Shown here in pieces: positions 59,466 to 64,000 of a stretch of 64,000 bases of DNA; the first letter of the stretch is position 1; each line of letters opens with the position of its first letter. Below the pieces are notes generated by a model. That model was not told the DNA's origin. It did not search any database and saw only the letters and a program-made list of their open reading frames with translations. Source of the DNA: Monoplex corrugatus (lineage: Eukaryota > Mollusca > Gastropoda > Littorinimorpha > Ranellidae); contig JAPXFY010000015.1 of the NCBI GenBank assembly GCA_030674185.1, positions 24,326,005 to 24,390,004 on the forward strand, read 5' to 3'. Both the position numbers and the translations under genes were made by a program.

Positions 59466-61604
59466 TTACTGTTGTTGTTATATAATTTGCGCCCACCTAC
59501 CCACACGTACACTTCGTAATATGTCCCTGACCTATTTATTTATTCAGCTGAGTCTGAAAACTTCTCTGCTTCATGTGTTATATCAATGCGTCAAGTGTCA
59601 CTTTGCATAAGTTTGCCAAATGCCAAACAGGGAGATAAATTTTTTTTTTTTTCTCTTTTCTTCGCTCATTTTTCTGTGCTTGGCTTTCTGTTTCAGACTA
59701 ACACGCTGTGATATAATGTGCACGCTATGTGAATGAATATCTGTGCAAAGAGATAAGTTATAATCATGCATACACTGAGATGACAAAAACGTTGAGTCAG
59801 TTGTGCAAAACAGAGAGGAACGATTAAGTTTTTCTGTCACCCATTAAAAAAAGGAGACTGTTTACTATCGACGATAGGGAGGTGTCTCTGACAAAAATGT
59901 TTTGGCTGATGAATCTTTACCAGGTTTGAGTCAAAGCTGTGGTCCATTGAAGAGTCACGAATGCATAAGTTTCGAAGTCAGAACACCAAGGTCATGGTCT
60001 CAAAAATAATAAAATCGGCACTTTTTGAGGAAGATGAGTGAACAGCACTTAATCAGGAACTTCAGACAGTACTTACATTCTATTTTCATCGCTGTTACAG
60101 TTTATGATTTCAATACTTCGCGTCAAGTTATATATGTATTTCATCTGATGTTTTTTAAAAGTTACATCGGCTTTCAGATGCGCAAAATATGATTTTCTGT
60201 AATAATGATTGTATAAAAAGAGAGAATTTTAGAATAGCTTGACCATGTTGTTTATCTTGCTGCTGTCGTTATTATTTTTTCTCTTTCTGTCTTGCATAAC
60301 ACTGTAATCAAACCATTCAATCATTACTGCTCCACCTAGGTCAGACCGGTAGATATCTGTAAACAAATTTTCAACAACAACAACAACAAAAAAAAGGTGT
60401 TAGTTTGAACAAACCATTATTACTTTTTAATATATATTAAAAGAATTTTTTGGAACTTCAGATGTATTTCGAAGATATAAGAAACTACTTTTAATCGAAA
60501 ATTGATTTTGTCCATTCAAAATTACAATTGCATTTGAAGACTTTTTTGGATTTGCTAATGTTTGGGATTTGCTAATGTATGCACTAGAGACTAGTAGGTA
60601 AACACCCACAAAATGTTTAATGACCCATTTTAACGTGTTTGACCATAGTTAGGCATCGAAATGTCTTCTCGATATAGTTTTAAAAGCTGAAAAATATTTG
60701 GTAACCAATTTGTAATTGTATCCCTCCGGCCAAGCATTCTCGCGCCCGCCATCCTTATACACACACATGCACAAGCGTAACAGGCCTCCTTCTCTCCTCC
60801 TCCTCTCTCTCTCTCTCTCTTTCTCTGTCTTTTTCACTCCCTTCCTCTCTCCCTTTGTGTGGGATGTGGTGGGTTTGGGCGTTATTATACCCACCACAAC
60901 TGCCACCCTGTGTGTATGACCATACAAATTAAGTAAACAGTTGGCTTCATTTTGGAGGACGCTTGCTTTGCACTCATAAGTTTAGCCAGCTGTGAAGAGA
61001 AGGTAGAGCGGTATAGCCGTGGCGGGTCAAATGTAAATATGGCCTGCGTGTGAAATTGTACATCCCAGTTTTTATACGCCGAAAAGATAAGAGACCGACG
61101 CGCCAGTGTGCAGTATTGCCTACGTCGATGTTTAAGTCACCAACCTCCACCTCCCCTGGAGAACTGCTTAAAAAAACAAAAACATGCTCAAGCCATTCTG
61201 ACAATCCCTCTTTTGATACAAAAATTCTTTCAAACAACAACAACAACAACAACAGCAACAACAACAACAAACAACATCCAGACGTACTTCTCAAGATCAC
61301 TATTACATTGAAGAAGCTTCAGTTTTAAATAAAACTTAACGTGCATTGCGGACAACAGTAGGCTGTTGCATATTGAAAATGATTTTTTTGTTATTGTTAG
61401 AAGTACTTGACAAAATACTGTTTATACACATTCATCACAAAGTTCTAATTTCAAACTGTTTCTAGTTCATGTACCTTGCATTTGATGCATTACCTTCCAA
61501 ACTTACAATTTCGGTAGTACTCGATCCACACCTTTTACCAAAATTTGGTAAAGCTCTGCAATCATCTCCATTCTCTCTGTCTCCGTCTCTCTCTTTCTCT
61601 CTCA

Positions 61605-61670
61605 CAGACACTCACGCACACGAACGCACGCACGCGCGCGCACACACATACACTCACACACACACAGACT
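61605..61670. repeat. CA/CG-rich microsatellite
   Basis: CACGCA and ACACAC repeats preceded by CTCT-rich sequence. Confidence 0.9.
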
Positions 61671-61870
61671 GTGCAGCAGCATAGTATCTGCACATTGTAC
61701 GCAGAGTGACGTGCGTACACGCGTCCAAGAAAATCAGAACGCTAAAAAATGTGTTTAGCGGTCATAAACAGCAGAGAAAAAAATATCAGAATTTGTGTTA
61801 ATTTTTTTTTCATATATTGGATACTGTATATTAAGACATTGTGCCCCCCCCCCCCCCCCACACACACACA

Positions 61871-62150
61871 CCTGCTTGGATATGCCGGGGACACTTTCAA
61901 TATAAATAGTATCCCCAACTTCTGGAAATAATGTGCTAGAAATTTCCTCTTTTCTGTCACTCTCTTTGTTTCTGCCTTGTTCCTTGGCTTTGTCATTTCG
62001 TCCTATCATTTTCTGCCTTGCTGGTCCATTCACTTGAATGTGTTCAAAAAAGTCTTGCGTCCTTTTTCTTGGGATTGATAATTGGGTACATGTATTAAGT
62101 GCATTTTTGGCTCTAGGGAAATGAGATATGCGAAAGTAATTTAAGTAATT
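61871..62150 (+). mobile_element. Repeat B, 5' half
   Basis: gatatgccggggacactttc, aatttcctcttttctgtcac, ttgctggtccattcacttga and gggattgataattgggtaca occur in repeat B order. A C homopolymer and (CA)n directly precede it. Confidence 0.85.
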
Positions 62151-62233
62151 TAAGATAATAAAGGCTGCGACAATAGCGGAAACCATAAAAATATCAGAAG
62201 TATCTGAGAAGATGTTTCTCCTGGAAATATGCT

Positions 62234-62360
62234 GATAGGAAGAAATGACAGAAAGCAGAGGGGCAAGGGGCAATGCAGAAACAAAAAGAGTGACAGAATT
62301 TCCAGAAGGTGGGGATGATATGTATACCGAAAGAGTCCCCGGCATCCCCACGGGGGCAAG
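62234..62360 (-). mobile_element. Repeat B, 5' fragment in inverted orientation
   Basis: On the minus strand: gtggggatgccggggactct, atccccaccttctggaaatt and ctgtcatttcttcctatc. This forms an inverted pair with the copy at 61871-62150. Confidence 0.8.
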
Positions 62361-62519
62361 GAACCGGTGCTGACAGCATGTGGACAAGTTGAAATGTGTT
62401 TCTGTAGCCTGAGTGGTTGTTAGGAAGCGAGGCGTTAAAGGTCAACTGTTGTGGCCGGCATTATAGGGGTGTGCCCATCATTTCTTCCTTGCTGCTTTAT
62501 ATTACTATATTCTTTCGAA

Positions 62520-63133
62520 AAAAACCCATGAAATCCCCTCTGCAAAATAACAGCAAACGGCACAACCTTGACACAGGTTGATAAGTTTAAATATCTGGGA
62601 ACGATCATCTCACCAGATGGCAGATGCATTCAAAAAGATGAAACGCATTCTTACCAACAGATGCTTATCAATTAACACCAGGAAGAGTGTTCTTGAATGT
62701 GATATAGAACCGGTAATGTTATACGGTTGTGAGGCGTGGACAGTCAACAAGCAAATCCAGAACAAGATTGAGGCAGCCGAGATGTTGTATCTAAAAAAAT
62801 GTTGAGAGTTCCATGGACTGCAAAGAAAAGAGACGAGACAGTCTTGATGGAAGCAGACACAAGTAGATCACTCATAAGGAAGATTAGGAAAAGACAGGCA
62901 ACATTTATAGGCCATTTTATGAGGAAAGGGGAATTAGAGCACATGATGTTAACAAGAAAGCTGGAGGGAAAGAGAGCACCAGGTGGACCCAGGGAAGAAA
63001 TTTTGGACGGACTTGCAGAGTGGCTGAGGACAGAGAGGGTTGAAGATGTGCTTGCGGCAACAAGGGATAGATGCATATGGAGGGTCATGATCGCCAACGC
63101 CATGTGGCAGGGCACTCGATCATGATGATGACA
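62520..63133 (+). mobile_element. RTE LINE 3' fragment with internal deletion
   Basis: Reads KITANGTTLTQVDKFKYLGT-like residues, then FKKMKRILTNRCLSINTRKS, LYGCEAWTVNKQIQNKIEAA, VPWTAKKRDETVLMEADTSR and LDGLAEWLRTERVEDVLAAT, and ends in a catgatgatgac tail. A deletion of about 40 bp joins GRC to FKK (near 62627). A frameshift lies near 62798. 5' truncated. Confidence 0.85.
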
Positions 63134-63214
63134 TTTTTTGGATATGCCCTTAAGAGAGACAGGTACCTATTTACAGCTGGGTGAAACGGGCGCAGTATGT
63201 TCAAACCTCTACAG

Positions 63215-63395
63215 GCGTGGCAGTCAAGTCGGTAAGTGTCGGACTTTCAGACGAAAGGTCTGGGTTCGATCCACTACCTCCGCATGCACGCCCAAAGAAG
63301 ACGACGAAATATACTGACTGTGTCTTAACCACTGCATCAACAAGACGACGAAATATGCTGACTGTGTCTTAACCACTGCATTGACTTTCTTGCCT
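63215..63395 (+). mobile_element. tRNA-like SINE head with a short tandem duplication
   Basis: tggcagtcaagtcggtaagt resembles a tRNA 5' half with A box and ggtctgggttcgatcc the T-arm/B box. After it, a block containing acgacgaaatat and ctgactgtgtcttaaccact occurs twice (about 63300 and 63344). The stems do not look complete enough for a functional tRNA. To the window end, 63396-64000 contains only short unassigned open frames. Confidence 0.5.
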
Positions 63396-64000
63396 GACAA
63401 ACGATCCGGTTGTTTACATACCGTTCTCGACGAACGGGGCTTCAAATTACCCCATGGCAAGGTGACATGCATGGGAATTCGTTCCTGTTGACTGATCAGA
63501 CACAAAAGAACACTGCTTTACGATCTCTCTGCAAATATAAATGTTGCGTGTCGGGAGTGGCAGTGGCGGTGGTGGTTGTGGTGGTGGCGATGGTGTGAGC
63601 GTGTTTGTTCTGCGTATGTGTCGCTGTAATATTATGCATACCTCCCCACCTCCCTGTCTCTGTCTGTGTCTGTCTCTTTCTGTCGAAGCCAGATCTTTGC
63701 CCTATACCGAGTTAAATTCCTATTTGCTTTCTCATGAGCGATTTTCATTTGGGTATTAACAACTGCAGTGCTGGACCTGTCCCAGTTACTTCCTGGGGTA
63801 CATTACTTCAGATGCAGAAAAAACATTTCCCAAAGCCACACTTACCAGCTTCCTTTATCATCCCTCAAGTTGGTAAACATCTAATGGAAGATGCATTAAT
63901 TTCCATTGCTAATCTTAGAAATATCTTAAAGAACGGCCTTTTTACATCGATACTACCCCGACTTTTCTAACTAGATCAGGTGCACAAAAATATGTATTGC

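Noticed and set aside
63215..63290. Possible functional tRNA gene
   Set aside because: A- and B-box-like words are present but I could not form complete acceptor and anticodon stems. A SINE head fits better.

Overview
This is animal nuclear DNA, most likely from a mollusc, perhaps a gastropod. Genes are sparse and split by long GT/AG introns. Dinucleotide (CA/GT) microsatellites are very abundant. Most recognisable protein homology is to RTE, CR1-like, Jockey-like and RNase-H-bearing LINEs, a PIF/Harbinger transposon and a Tigger-like remnant, a mix common in molluscan genomes. I see no rRNA, functional tRNA, CRISPR array or prokaryotic operon. The species assignment is inference.

The one convincing host gene lies on the + strand from 15140 to at least 34984. 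Five exons (15140-15472, 20862-20883, 23964-24167, 33029-33142, 34862-34984) join in frame into a secreted protein: signal peptide, PAN/apple-like domain, then a C-type lectin-like domain (CTLD). Exon 2 is a 22-nt microexon whose phases (0 in, 1 out) are what is needed to join exon 1 to the lectin exons. All later introns are phase 1. A possible further exon is at 43510-43641. The introns are packed with transposons.

Layout. 1-15.1 kb: LINE fragments, microsatellites, two tandem-repeat blocks (200-bp duplication, 41-bp repeat), SINE-like pieces and a nested inverted repeat. 15.1-35 kb: the PAN/CTLD gene. Its intron 1 holds a 4,067-bp Harbinger element (16211-20277) with TTA target duplications, an open two-exon DDE transposase and an antisense MADF/BESS partner gene broken by two one-base frameshifts. 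Intron 2 holds a decayed CR1-like LINE. Intron 3 holds a Tx1/L1-like remnant and a ~0.5-kb repeat family (here 'repeat B') into which RTE LINEs have inserted, including a full-length dead RTE (29320-32730) with 9-bp target duplications. 35-54 kb: Jockey-like, RNase-H, Tigger-like, CR1-like and RTE remnants, a ~1-kb 45-bp minisatellite, and a near-perfect ~280-bp palindrome at 53966-54245. 54.4-58.7 kb: a complete-looking LINE on the minus strand with an uninterrupted 1,292-codon ORF (endonuclease, reverse transcriptase, RNase H), a GAA-type tail and a perfect 12-bp target duplication. It is the youngest-looking mobile element here. 58.8-64 kb: a 44-bp tandem repeat, AT and CA repeats, an inverted pair of repeat B copies, an RTE 3' fragment and a tRNA-like SINE head.

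The window shows layered transposon history around a lectin-type secreted gene. I found no clearly new multi-gene system. The strongest leads are the intact RNase-H LINE, the Harbinger element with its doubled termini, the microexon-containing PAN/CTLD gene, and repeat B, which I cannot assign to a known family.
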